From assembly GCA_036488285.1 (NCBI GenBank), contig DASXHV010000155.1, forward strand, positions 1 through 64,000: a stretch of 64,000 bases of DNA. Direction: 5' to 3'. The notes below the pieces were generated by a model. It did not search any database, was not told the DNA's origin, and saw only the letters and a list, made by a program, of their open reading frames with translations. The position numbers were made by a program, and so were the translations under genes. Shown here one piece after another: positions 1 through 8,296 of this stretch; positions within the stretch are counted from its first letter, which is position 1; each line of letters opens with the position of its first letter. Origin of the DNA: Jatrophihabitans_A sp036488285 (GTDB lineage: Bacteria; Actinomycetota; Actinomycetes; Mycobacteriales; Jatrophihabitantaceae).

Positions 1-1
1 C

Positions 2-913
2 GTCCACCGAGTCCTAGTCGACCCGGGCGCGCAGATCGAGACCGAGTACTACTTCTCGTTCCTGCTGGATCGCTCCAACCGCACCTTCCTGGCGATGGCA
101 TCGGCCGAAGGCGGCATGGAGATCGAGGAGCTGGCCGTCGAGCGTCCCGAGGCGCTGGCCCGGATCCCGATCGACGCCACGGTCGGGGTCGACAAGGCCA
201 AGGCCACCGAGATCCTGACCGAGGCCAACTTTCCGGCCGAGGTCATCGACTCGACGTCCGACACCGTCGTCAAGCTCTGGGAAACCTTCGTCCAGCAGGA
301 CGCCACGCTGGTCGAGATCAATCCGCTGGCCCGCGTCGCGTCCGGCGAGGTCATTGCCCTGGACGGCAAGGTGACCCTGGACGAGAACGCCGACTTCCGG
401 CAGGCGGGCAATGCCGACCTGGAGGACAAGTCGGCGGCCGATCCGCTGGAGGCCAAGGCCAAGGAAAAGCACCTCAACTACGTCAAGCTGGAAGGCGAGG
501 TCGGCATCATCGGCAACGGTGCCGGGCTGGTCATGTCGACCCTGGACGTGGTGGCGTACGCAGGCGAGAAGCACGGCAACGTCAAGCCTGCCAACTTCCT
601 CGACATCGGCGGCGGTGCATCAGCCGAGGTGATGGCCAACGGGCTGGAGATCATCCTCGGCGACCCGTCGGTGAAGTCGGTTTTCGTCAACGTCTTCGGG
701 GGAATCACCTCCTGTGACGCGGTTGCCAACGGCATCGTCGCGGCGCTCGGCATGCTCGGGTCCGCGGCCACCAAGCCACTGGTCGTCCGCCTTGACGGCA
801 ACAACGTCGACGAGGGGCGCCGGATCCTCAACGAGGCCGCGCACCCGCTGGTCACCCAGGTCGACACCATGGACGCCGCGGCCGACAAGGCCGCCGAGCT
901 GGCGAACGCATAA
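2..913 (+). CDS. sucC: Succinyl-CoA ligase beta subunit (5' truncated by window edge)
   Basis: This is the C-terminal part of the ADP-forming succinyl-CoA synthetase beta chain, which with SucD interconverts succinyl-CoA and succinate with ATP formation in the TCA cycle. The frame is open from base 2 with no start visible; the residues EYYFSFLLDRSNRTFLAMAS and GGMEIEE belong to the end of the ATP-grasp domain. The ligase domain follows, including GNGAGLVMSTLD and the GGGASAEVMANGLEI loop. About 303 residues remain of the usual 385-395, so roughly 90 N-terminal residues lie outside. sucD follows 14 bp downstream in the same operon. Identification is confident; only the start is unknown. Confidence 0.97.
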   Translation, partial: VHRVLVDPGAQIETEYYFSFLLDRSNRTFLAMASAEGGMEIEELAVERPEALARIPIDATVGVDKAKATEILTEANFPAEVIDSTSDTVVKLWETFVQQDATLVEINPLARVASGEVIALDGKVTLDENADFRQAGNADLEDKSAADPLEAKAKEKHLNYVKLEGEVGIIGNGAGLVMSTLDVVAYAGEKHGNVKPANFLDIGGGASAEVMANGLEIILGDPSVKSVFVNVFGGITSCDAVANGIVAALGMLGSAATKPLVVRLDGNNVDEGRRILNEAAHPLVTQVDTMDAAADKAAELANA

Positions 914-927
914 GGGGTTTCGAGAAC

Positions 928-1845
928 ATGGCAATCTTTCTGAACGAGAACTCTCGCGTCATCGTCCAGGGCATGACCGGCTCGGAGGGCATGAAGCACA
1001 CCCGGCGGATGCTCGCATCGGGCACCAACATCGTCGGCGGTGTGAACCCGCGCAAGGCCGGTGAAGAGGTCGATGTCGACGGCACCAAGATCCCGGTATT
1101 CGGAACGGTCGCCGAGGCGATCGACAAGACCGGTGCGGACGTGTCGGTGCTGTTCGTCCCGCCGGCCTTCACCAAGGCCGCGATCATCGAGGCCATCGAC
1201 GCCGAGATCGGTTTGGCCGTCGTGATCACCGAGGGCGTGCCGGTGCACGACTCCACTGAGGCATGGGCCTACAACCTGTCCAAGGGACGCAGCGCTGACC
1301 CCGCCGGTCGCGACCTCCCGCCGCGAACCCGCATCATCGGCCCGAACTGTCCCGGCCTGATCAGCCCCGGTAAGTCCAACGCCGGCATCATCCCCGCCAA
1401 CATCACCGGCGCCGGCCCGATCGGCCTGGTTTCGAAGTCCGGTACCCTGACCTATCAGATGATGTTCGAGCTGCGCGACCTAGGCTTTTCCTCGGCTGTC
1501 GGCATCGGTGGCGACCCGGTCATCGGCACCACGCACATCGACGCGCTGCAGGCGTTCCAGGATGACGAGGACACCAAGGCCATCGTGATGATCGGTGAGA
1601 TCGGCGGTGACGCCGAGGAGCGGGCCGCAGCGTTCATCAAGGACAACGTCACCAAGCCGGTGGTCGGTTACGTCGCCGGCTTCACCGCCCCCGAGGGCAA
1701 GACGATGGGTCACGCGGGTGCGATCGTGTCAGGCTCGTCGGGAACCGCGCAGGCGAAGAAAGAAGCCCTGGAAGCGGCCGGAGTTCGGGTCGGCAAGACA
1801 CCGAGCGAGACCGCACAACTGATGCGCGAGATCCTCAACGGCTGA
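928..1845 (+). CDS. sucD: Succinyl-CoA ligase alpha subunit
   Basis: The CoA-binding and phosphohistidine subunit of succinyl-CoA synthetase, 305 residues, is close to the usual length of about 290-300. The Rossmann CoA-binding domain occupies roughly residues 1-130. The active-site histidine is His262 in GHAGAIVSG, and the loops IIGPNCPG and GIGGDPVIGTT are intact. A slightly long, charged segment (around residues 116-132) precedes IIGPNCPG compared with the Escherichia coli form; I take this as lineage variation. A purine-rich GGGG lies upstream of the ATG. The gene ends 15 bp before a strong hairpin, so the sucCD transcript probably terminates there. Confidence 0.97.
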   Translation: MAIFLNENSRVIVQGMTGSEGMKHTRRMLASGTNIVGGVNPRKAGEEVDVDGTKIPVFGTVAEAIDKTGADVSVLFVPPAFTKAAIIEAIDAEIGLAVVITEGVPVHDSTEAWAYNLSKGRSADPAGRDLPPRTRIIGPNCPGLISPGKSNAGIIPANITGAGPIGLVSKSGTLTYQMMFELRDLGFSSAVGIGGDPVIGTTHIDALQAFQDDEDTKAIVMIGEIGGDAEERAAAFIKDNVTKPVVGYVAGFTAPEGKTMGHAGAIVSGSSGTAQAKKEALEAAGVRVGKTPSETAQLMREILNG

Positions 1846-1860
1846 GTCGCCTTGGCGCTG

Positions 1861-1898
1861 ATAGAGGCCTGCCCACATCTGTGTGGGCAGGCCTCTAT
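1861..1898. terminator. sucD rho-independent-type hairpin, 17-bp perfect stem
   Basis: A perfect inverted repeat: atagaggcctgcccaca pairs with its exact complement across a 4-nt loop. There is no T-tract, as is common in actinobacteria. It sits 15 bp after the sucD stop and may also serve the opposing EamA gene. The left arm matches 16 of 17 bases of the start of the hairpin array at 50155, so this is one member of a dispersed family. Confidence 0.85.
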
Positions 1899-1981
1899 CG
1901 TCGGCTGACTGCAGCGATGCTGTGCGGCGATGTTGTCTGTGCGGCGATGCTGTGCGGGGACGCCGGCCCGAAGGGCATGGC

Positions 1982-2905
1982 TCAGTCCGGATGGATGCTG
2001 CCGGCTTCGGCAGGGTGCGCCATGGTCTTTGCGGTAATGGTGGTTCCGGCGCTGGCCACGATCACCATCGTCAGGGCAATCCCGGTCTGCAGGTAGAGCG
2101 GTTGGCCCAGCACCAGCACCCCGGCCAGCGCCGCCACTGCCGGCTCGAGGCTCATGAGCAGCCCGAAGGTCGCGGCCCGCAGTCGACGTAACGCGGTGAG
2201 CTCGAGGGAGTACGGAATCACCGACGACAGCATCGCCACGCCCAGACCCCCGAGCAGGACGCCCGGATTCAACAGCGCGGTGCCGCCCTGGATCAGTCCG
2301 CCGGGCAACAACAACACCGAGCCGACCAGCAAGGCCACTGCGAGCCCGTCCAGCCCGGAGAACGCGGCGCCGACTCGTTGCGACACCAGGATGTAGCACG
2401 CCCAGAAGCTGCCGGCCAGCAAGGCCAACAACATGCCGACGACGTCGAGCCTGCCGCCTGCCCCGTGTGAGCCGCCGAGCCCGAGCAGTGCCACGCCACC
2501 GCCGGCAAGCAGCACCCAGAGCACATCCAACGCTCGGCGCGATCCGGCGACCGCGACGGTGAGCGGCCCGATGAACTCGATCGTCACGGCAACACCGAGC
2601 GGCAGTCGTTGCAGTGCCTCGTAGAAGCTCCAGTTCATGCCCGCCAGCACCACTCCGAACGCCAGCGCAGCGGCATAGTCGCTGCGAGAGCGGCCGGACA
2701 ACCTCGGCCGGACGATCAGGCCAAGGACCAGCGCGCCGAATGCCACCCGCATGAACACCACGCCGGTCGGGCCCGCGTCCTGGAACAGCTTGTTCGCGAA
2801 TGCCGAACCGAACTGCACGGAGGCAATCCCACCGAGCACCAGAACCTGTGCCGGCGCCTGTACCCCGCGCCGCGTCGCGGATCGGGTGAACGCTCTGACC
2901 GGCAC
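1982..2905 (-). CDS. EamA-family (RhtA-like) drug/metabolite exporter
   Basis: An integral membrane protein of about 307 residues with ten predicted hydrophobic helices and the two-fold EamA repeat (roughly residues 15-140 and 150-285). The second repeat contains VIPYSLELTALRRL and the following EPAVAALAGVLVLGQ, typical of the EamA/RhtA group that exports amino acids or metabolites. I place the start at the GTG at 2905 because GATCAT, a leaderless-type -10, lies six bases upstream. A longer frame begins at 2971 but would overlap the divergent promoter and adds a non-conserved leader. Convergent with sucD, divergent from the next gene. The substrate cannot be told from sequence. Confidence 0.85.
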   Translation of the reverse strand: MPVRAFTRSATRRGVQAPAQVLVLGGIASVQFGSAFANKLFQDAGPTGVVFMRVAFGALVLGLIVRPRLSGRSRSDYAAALAFGVVLAGMNWSFYEALQRLPLGVAVTIEFIGPLTVAVAGSRRALDVLWVLLAGGGVALLGLGGSHGAGGRLDVVGMLLALLAGSFWACYILVSQRVGAAFSGLDGLAVALLVGSVLLLPGGLIQGGTALLNPGVLLGGLGVAMLSSVIPYSLELTALRRLRAATFGLLMSLEPAVAALAGVLVLGQPLYLQTGIALTMVIVASAGTTITAKTMAHPAEAGSIHPD

Positions 2906-2988
2906 CGACCAATGATCGCAGCAGCCTCCGACCGTGCTCCCGGCCGTGGGCTCAACGTCACCCGCGGCCACTTCTTACCGCGAAGTCC

Positions 2989-2994
2989 TAGTCT
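2989..2994 (+). promoter_or_regulatory. Leaderless -10 (TAGTCT) for the DUF5336-like gene
   Basis: TAGTCT fits TAnnnT and ends six bases before the ATG at 3001, so the transcript is expected to begin at or next to the start codon. No Shine-Dalgarno sequence fits. Confidence 0.6.
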
Positions 2995-3000
2995 GATCAC

Positions 3001-3852
3001 ATGACGAGTCGGCCGCCCGCTGTCCGGGATCAATTCGATCAGCTGGCCGCCAGCGCGCTGATCAAGGCGCGACCCTGGGACGTCGTGGGGATCGCTTTGG
3101 CGATCCCGATGTTGTTGTGGGGATTCCTCAACTGGTTCGGTGCGGTCGGCGACACCGCCGGTGGAGTGCCCGGGTTCTTCAGCGGAACCGGTGCCGCCGG
3201 CATCGGGTTGGTGCTCGCCGCATCCGCGCTGAGCCTGACTCAAGTGCTCGCCGGACGGGCCCACGTCGCCACAGCACCACCGGCCTCCGCGATGCTGGCC
3301 GGTGCCGCCGCGATCGTGATTCTCGGTGGCATCGTCGCCAAGCCGGACAGCACAACCGTCGCGGCCGGCTCGGTCGCGGGGTTGCTCACCGCGGTCAGTC
3401 AGGTCGTGGCCTTGTTGCTGGGCTGGACGAAGGGGAGCGGCAAATCCGTCAACGCGGCCCGGATGCAGGCCTGGCAGGCCGAGCAGGATGCTGCTGACAA
3501 CGCTGCAGACCGGACGGCAGCACGGGCTTCCAATGCTCTGAACCAGGCCGGTCAAACCGGTAGCCAGTTCGTACCCGGATATCCGGCGCCTAACCAATAC
3601 CGCCAATACCCGTACGGTCCGCCGCCGGGTCAGTACGGTCCAGGCCAATATCCGCCGGGCCAGTACCCGCCGCGGCAATATCCGCCGGGCCAGTACCCGT
3701 CCGGGCAATATCCGCCGGGCGAGTACCCGTCCGGCCAGTATCCGTCAGGCCAGTTTCAGTCGGGTCCGTATCCGGTGCAGTACCCGCCACCACCGGACGA
3801 CCAGCCGGGTGGCTGGCAACCGCCGGCTCAGTCGCCGTACAGCCCACGCTGA
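3001..3852 (+). CDS. DUF5336-like membrane protein with QYPPG-repeat tail
   Basis: This 283-residue protein has about four membrane helices (around residues 25-45, 62-82, 93-113 and 122-142). They are followed by an Ala-rich linker and then a tail from about residue 190 built of degenerate GQYPP/GQYPS pentapeptides, rich in Gln, Tyr, Pro and Gly. The arrangement and position, after sucCD and before a PerM-like gene and purN-purH, match M. tuberculosis Rv0954 as I recall it, which has been reported to associate with the divisome. The tail is probably disordered and cytoplasmic. A septal role is inference from gene order and architecture only. Confidence 0.75.
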   Translation: MTSRPPAVRDQFDQLAASALIKARPWDVVGIALAIPMLLWGFLNWFGAVGDTAGGVPGFFSGTGAAGIGLVLAASALSLTQVLAGRAHVATAPPASAMLAGAAAIVILGGIVAKPDSTTVAAGSVAGLLTAVSQVVALLLGWTKGSGKSVNAARMQAWQAEQDAADNAADRTAARASNALNQAGQTGSQFVPGYPAPNQYRQYPYGPPPGQYGPGQYPPGQYPPRQYPPGQYPSGQYPPGEYPSGQYPSGQFQSGPYPVQYPPPPDDQPGGWQPPAQSPYSPR

Positions 3853-3927
3853 TAGCCCACGCGACAGTGCGGTCGCGCACCGGCGCGCCTAGCTTGAGAA
3901 GGCGAACGCCTTTGCGAGCCTGGGTCG

Positions 3928-5217
3928 GTGGCACCCGAGGATGACTATCCAGCCGGCTGGCTGACCAGGCTGCGACGCGGAATTGTCTCCGGCGTCGCTG
4001 TCACCGGGTTGGCTGTACTGCTGGCCGCCATCCCCACGCTGATTGCGTGGCTGGCGCCCGGCGCGGACACGACCTCGGCCCTGTCCGCGCTCAAGGCAGC
4101 ATCGATGGTGGTGGTCGCCGGCGATCATGGCGGCCTGGTGCTGAACGGCACGTTCGTCTCGATGACTCCGCTGCTGGTGACGATCGTGCTCGGCTGGCTG
4201 GTCGCCAACCATGCACAGCGCTGTGATCAGACCAGCGGCTTCGTCGGCTACTGCCTCGGCTACACAGCGGCCATGTCGTTCTTCGCCGGCTGGTCGCGGC
4301 TCGGTGCCACGCACGCGCCGATATTGCGAAGCGCTGTCGCGGCTCTGTGCTTCGTCACCCTTGTAGGTGGACTGGCTCGCTACGGTGCGCATGGTTGGCA
4401 TCAGCTTCCGATTCGTTGGCAGTCTGTGGTGCGCGCCGTGACGGGTTCGGCGATGTTGTACGTGCTCGCCGCATCCGTGCTGGCGATGCTCGCCCTGGTA
4501 TGGCACTCGAGTCAGGCCGCGGATCTGCAGGGGCAGGTGGCCACCGGAGCGTCCGGGCTGCCGGTCGCGCTGATCGGGATAGCTGCCACCCCCAACGCCG
4601 CGCTAGCCGTCACCGGGTACCTGACCGGGCCTGGCTTCCAGATCGGCAGTGACACGTCCATCTCGGCCTTCTCGGTCAGTCACGGCCGGCTGCCGGTGTT
4701 CCCGATGCTGGCTGCTCTGCCGAACGGCGATCCCGCCGCGGTACTCGGGATCGCGCTCATCGTGATCGTCGGATTGCTGGCCGGCTGGTTGTCGGTCCGG
4801 ATCGTGCCGGGCGCCGAGTCCGGCTCCAGGTGGGCCCATGCGGGTGACCTGGTGCTGGTGTCATTGGGCACCGGCGCGCTGCTGGCCGTCGGGGGGATGC
4901 TCGCGTCCGGCAGTCTCGGCGAAGGCAAGCTCGCACACGTCGGTGTGGTCAGTTGGCAGGTGCTGCTGTCGGCGAGCGGCGTGATGGTGGTGTCCACGAC
5001 CGTCTGGGCGGGCGTGCAACGGCTGCGCGGATCAGCAGTCGGGCTGCCGGAGCTGTGGGTGCCGGACCTGACGCTCTCAACCCGCGCGCAACGCAAGGTG
5101 TCCAATTCCGTCGCCAGTTCCGTCGGCAGTACGGCCGGAAGGTCGGTCGACAGAACCGGGCCTGATCGAGAAGGGCACAGCCTGGATTCCGCTCCGCCGC
5201 AATCTCGCTCCGCCTGA
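3928..5217 (+). CDS. DUF6350/PerM-like polytopic membrane protein
   Basis: A 429-residue membrane protein with about nine or ten hydrophobic helices and a polar Ser-rich C-terminal tail after about residue 385. It lies between the DUF5336-like gene and purN, the place of Rv0955 (perM) in mycobacteria, where PerM is described as stabilising the divisome protein FtsB. The GTG at 3928 is the only start in the frame after an upstream TGA. A short perfect hairpin (aaggcg-aa-cgcctt, 3899-3912) and a TAGCTT element lie just before it. The product probably acts in the envelope or in division. The family call is by position and topology, not by a diagnostic motif. Confidence 0.7.
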   Translation: MAPEDDYPAGWLTRLRRGIVSGVAVTGLAVLLAAIPTLIAWLAPGADTTSALSALKAASMVVVAGDHGGLVLNGTFVSMTPLLVTIVLGWLVANHAQRCDQTSGFVGYCLGYTAAMSFFAGWSRLGATHAPILRSAVAALCFVTLVGGLARYGAHGWHQLPIRWQSVVRAVTGSAMLYVLAASVLAMLALVWHSSQAADLQGQVATGASGLPVALIGIAATPNAALAVTGYLTGPGFQIGSDTSISAFSVSHGRLPVFPMLAALPNGDPAAVLGIALIVIVGLLAGWLSVRIVPGAESGSRWAHAGDLVLVSLGTGALLAVGGMLASGSLGEGKLAHVGVVSWQVLLSASGVMVVSTTVWAGVQRLRGSAVGLPELWVPDLTLSTRAQRKVSNSVASSVGSTAGRSVDRTGPDREGHSLDSAPPQSRSA

Positions 5218-5254
5218 ATTCCGCACCGCCTGAATCCCGGTCAGCGTCGGCAGG

Positions 5255-5260
5255 TAGATT
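5255..5260 (+). promoter_or_regulatory. Leaderless -10 (TAGATT) for purN
   Basis: TAGATT ends seven bases before the GTG at 5268. There is no ribosome binding site between them, so purN-purH probably has its own leaderless promoter separate from the perM-like gene. Confidence 0.6.
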
Positions 5261-5267
5261 TCAGCTC

Positions 5268-5873
5268 GTGCCCGTCCGGCTTGTCGTTCTTGCCTCCGGA
5301 TCGGGGAGCACCCTGCAGGCGCTGGTGGATGCCGCCACGGATCCCTCCTACGGTGCCGAGGTGGTTGCTGTCGGATCGGATCGGCCCGGTATCGAAGCAC
5401 TTGCGCGGGCCGAGCGATCCGGCGCCAAGACGTTTGTGAGCAGGCTTGCCGATCATGACAGCCGCGAGGGCTGGGACGTCGCTTTCACCGACGCGGTCGC
5501 GGCCTTCGAGCCGGATCTGATCGTGTCCGCGGGCTTCATGAAGTTGGTCGGTCACGCATTCCTGAATCGATTCGCGGGTCGCTACATCAATTCCCATCCC
5601 GCGTTGCTGCCGTCCTTTCCGGGCGTGCACGGACCTCGGGACGCACTCGCCTACGGCGTGCAGGTGACCGGCTGCACGTTGTTCGTGGTGGATGCCGGGA
5701 TCGATACCGGCCCGATCATCGCGCAGCGCGCGGTGCCGGTGCTCGAGGATGATGACGAGGCCAGCCTGCACGAGCGGATCAAGGTCGCCGAGCGCGACGT
5801 GCTGGTCGAATACGTCGGCCGGATGGCCCGTGAAGGTTGGACCGTAACCAACAGGAGAGTGAGCATCCCGTGA
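5268..5873 (+). CDS. purN: Phosphoribosylglycinamide formyltransferase
   Basis: GART transformylase (201 residues) catalyses the third step of de novo purine synthesis, transferring the formyl group of 10-formyl-THF to GAR. The N-terminal phosphate loop LASGSGSTLQAL is intact. The catalytic triad is visible as Asn108 and His110 in INSHPALLPSFPG and Asp146 in DAGIDTGPI, two residues offset from the E. coli numbering. The stop codon overlaps the GTG of purH (GTGA), so the two are translationally coupled. 10-formyl-THF could come from FolD-derived pools, and folD lies 2.4 kb downstream. Confidence 0.97.
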   Translation: MPVRLVVLASGSGSTLQALVDAATDPSYGAEVVAVGSDRPGIEALARAERSGAKTFVSRLADHDSREGWDVAFTDAVAAFEPDLIVSAGFMKLVGHAFLNRFAGRYINSHPALLPSFPGVHGPRDALAYGVQVTGCTLFVVDAGIDTGPIIAQRAVPVLEDDDEASLHERIKVAERDVLVEYVGRMAREGWTVTNRRVSIP

Positions 5874-7462
5874 CCCGTATCGCCATTCGACGCGCACTGG
5901 TCAGCGTCTATGACAAGACCGGTCTGGAGGAGCTCGCCCGCGGCCTGCATGAGGCCGGTGTCGAGATCGTATCCACCGGTTCGACCGCGCAGACGATCGC
6001 CGCGATCGGGGTGCCCGTGACGCCGGTCGATTCGGTCACCGGCTTTCCGGAAATCCTCGGCGGCCGGGTCAAGACGCTGCACCCGCATGTGCACGCCGGG
6101 CTGCTGGCCGATCAAGGCAACCCCGAACACCTCGCCACCGTCGAGGGTTTGGGCATCGACACCTTCCAGTTGGTGGTGTCCAACCTGTACCCGTTCCGCG
6201 AGACAGTGGCCTCAGGTGCGCCTGCCGATGAGATCGTCGAGCAGATCGACATCGGCGGTCCGGCGATGGTGCGGGCGTCGGCGAAAAACCATGGATCGGT
6301 TGCGATCGTGGTAGATCCCAGGGCCTACCCGGACGTGCTGGCCGCGGTTGCGGCCGGTGGTTTCGAGCTGACCGCGCGACGGCGGCTCGCCGGTCAGGCG
6401 TACGCGCACACCGCAGCCTACGACGCTGCAGTGGCCAACTGGTTCGGTCAGCAGCTGGTGGCAGCCGATCAGGAATTGGCTGGTACCGAAGGGGAAAACA
6501 CCGCCGACTCGCCATGCTGGTCGCCCTACGTGGGCGTCGCTCTGGAACGTGCCGAGGTGCTTCGATACGGCGAGAACCCGCACCAGCGCGCGGCGCTGTA
6601 CGTGCAGCAAGGGGCCGAGCCTGGGATCGCACAGGCCGAGCAGGTGCACGGCAAGGCGATGAGCTTCAACAACTACCTCGACGGTGATGCGGCCTATCGG
6701 GCGGCCTACGACTTCGACGAGCCCTGCGTGGCGATCATCAAGCACGCCAACCCTTGTGGCATCGCGGTCGGTTCGGATGTCGCGGTGGCGCACGCGAAGG
6801 CCCACGCGTGCGATCCGGCGTCGGCCTACGGCGGCGTGATCGCCACCAATCGGCCCGTCACGGCAGCGATGGCCGCACAGTTGGAAGGCGTGTTCACCGA
6901 GGTGATCATCGCCCCGTCCTTCGAACAGGACGCCCTGGACATCCTGGCGAAGAAGGCCACTCTGCGAGTGCTGGTGGCGCCCGGACCGCGTCCTGTTACC
7001 GCGGACGTCCGGCCGATCTCCGGGGGCGCGCTGATGCAGGACCCCGACCTGGTCGACGCACCTGGCGATGACCCGGCCACTTGGGCGCTGGTCGCCGGCG
7101 ATGCGCTGAACTCTGCCGACTTCGCGGATCTGGCCTTTGCCTGGCGGGCCATTCGCGCCGTGAAGTCCAACGCCATCCTGCTGGCCAAGGACACCGCGAC
7201 GGTCGGCGTCGGGATGGGTCAGGTGAACCGGGTCGACGCGGCGAAGCTGGCGGTGGCGCGTGCGGGGGACCGGGCCGCGGGCTCCTATGCCGCCTCCGAT
7301 GCCTTCTTCCCCTTCCCGGACGGGCTGGAGGTCCTTGCTGAGGCGGGCATTCGCGCCGTCGTGCAGCCGGGTGGCTCGATCCGGGACGACGCTGTCATCG
7401 AGGCCGCGAAGGCCGCGGGCATGACGATGTACGTCACCGGTGCCCGGCACTTTGCGCACTGA
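5870..7462 (+). CDS. purH: Bifunctional AICAR transformylase/IMP cyclohydrolase
   Basis: PurH performs the last two steps of IMP synthesis. The N-terminal MGS-like IMP cyclohydrolase domain (about residues 5-150) shows VSVYDKTGL, STGST and KTLHPHVHAGLL. The C-terminal AICAR transformylase domain shows RYGENPHQRAALY, NYLDGDAAYRAAYDF and the catalytic KHANPCGIA. The GTG at 5870 is chosen because it overlaps the purN stop and has AGGAG 11 bases upstream; it gives 530 residues, the normal length. A reading frame continues 33 bp further upstream but without support. Confidence 0.97.
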   Translation: MTRIAIRRALVSVYDKTGLEELARGLHEAGVEIVSTGSTAQTIAAIGVPVTPVDSVTGFPEILGGRVKTLHPHVHAGLLADQGNPEHLATVEGLGIDTFQLVVSNLYPFRETVASGAPADEIVEQIDIGGPAMVRASAKNHGSVAIVVDPRAYPDVLAAVAAGGFELTARRRLAGQAYAHTAAYDAAVANWFGQQLVAADQELAGTEGENTADSPCWSPYVGVALERAEVLRYGENPHQRAALYVQQGAEPGIAQAEQVHGKAMSFNNYLDGDAAYRAAYDFDEPCVAIIKHANPCGIAVGSDVAVAHAKAHACDPASAYGGVIATNRPVTAAMAAQLEGVFTEVIIAPSFEQDALDILAKKATLRVLVAPGPRPVTADVRPISGGALMQDPDLVDAPGDDPATWALVAGDALNSADFADLAFAWRAIRAVKSNAILLAKDTATVGVGMGQVNRVDAAKLAVARAGDRAAGSYAASDAFFPFPDGLEVLAEAGIRAVVQPGGSIRDDAVIEAAKAAGMTMYVTGARHFAH

Positions 7463-7495
7463 GTCCGCGATCGTTGACTGAGAGCTGACCGCGCC

Positions 7496-8125
7496 GTGAC
7501 CGATTGGTTCGACGATCTCATCGCCGAGGCCGGCGAGAACGACGTCGTCGAGCAGGATCTGTCCGACACCGACCTACGCGGCCGGCGGCTGTCCCGGGCC
7601 TCGTTCCTCCGATGCAATTTCGAGGGCGCATCGCTGGATGACCTTGTGACGGAAGGGTGTTCGTTCACCGAATGCTCTTTCGACCGCGCCGAGCTGGTCG
7701 GTTCCTCGCACCTTCGGTCGGCGTTCATCGCGTGTTCCTTCAGCCGCAGCCGGCTCACCTCGGCGACCCTCACCGAGTGCAAGCTGGCCGGCTCGGTGTT
7801 CACCGATACGCCGATGCGTTCGGTTCTGATCGCCGGCGGCGACTTCAGTGCAGTGTCATTGGGCAATGCCGACCTACGTGAGCTGGATTTCTCCGACGTG
7901 AAGTTGGTTGACGCGAACCTCGTCGGAGCCAAGCTGGACCGATGCGTCTTCGCCGGGGCGAACCTCACCGGCCTGCGATGCAACGGGGCGTCGTTCGCCC
8001 ATGCGGATCTGCGGGGTGCGGTGATCGACGACCTCGACCCGCGGTTGGTGAACCTGACCGGCGCCTGGGTCGATCTCGAACAGGCGCTCGGCTTTGCGCG
8101 CTATCTCGGCGTGCAGATCGGGTAG
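7496..8125 (+). CDS. Pentapeptide-repeat protein
   Basis: A 209-residue protein made almost wholly of A(D/N)LXX-type pentapeptides, for example DLSDTDLRGRRLSRASFLRC, NADLRELDF and ADLRGAVIDDL. This sequence should fold as a right-handed quadrilateral beta-helix. Its size is like Qnr/MfpA proteins that mimic DNA and protect gyrase, but many pentapeptide proteins have other or unknown roles, so no resistance function is claimed. It has no signal peptide or membrane helix. The GTG start lies 33 bp after purH, possibly by read-through. Confidence 0.85.
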   Translation: MTDWFDDLIAEAGENDVVEQDLSDTDLRGRRLSRASFLRCNFEGASLDDLVTEGCSFTECSFDRAELVGSSHLRSAFIACSFSRSRLTSATLTECKLAGSVFTDTPMRSVLIAGGDFSAVSLGNADLRELDFSDVKLVDANLVGAKLDRCVFAGANLTGLRCNGASFAHADLRGAVIDDLDPRLVNLTGAWVDLEQALGFARYLGVQIG

Positions 8126-8296
8126 CTGGTCGCGTGCCGGCGCGTGCCGGCGCGTGCCGTACGCGGAATTGCCGACGAGATAGGGGCAAAGCTGCTCTTC
8201 GACGCCGCGGATGTCTCCGGCATGATCGCCGGCCGGGTCTGGCCGCACCCGATGGCTGGACGGGCGCACGCGATCGCACCTGGCAGGATGGTGAGC

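Noticed and set aside
3601..3800. Minisatellite in the DUF5336-like gene as a separate DNA repeat
   Set aside because: The 15-bp periodicity follows the QYPPG codons and is explained by the protein repeat.
7496..8125. Quinolone-resistance protein of the Qnr/MfpA type
   Set aside because: Pentapeptide repeats alone do not show gyrase protection; there is no diagnostic feature.
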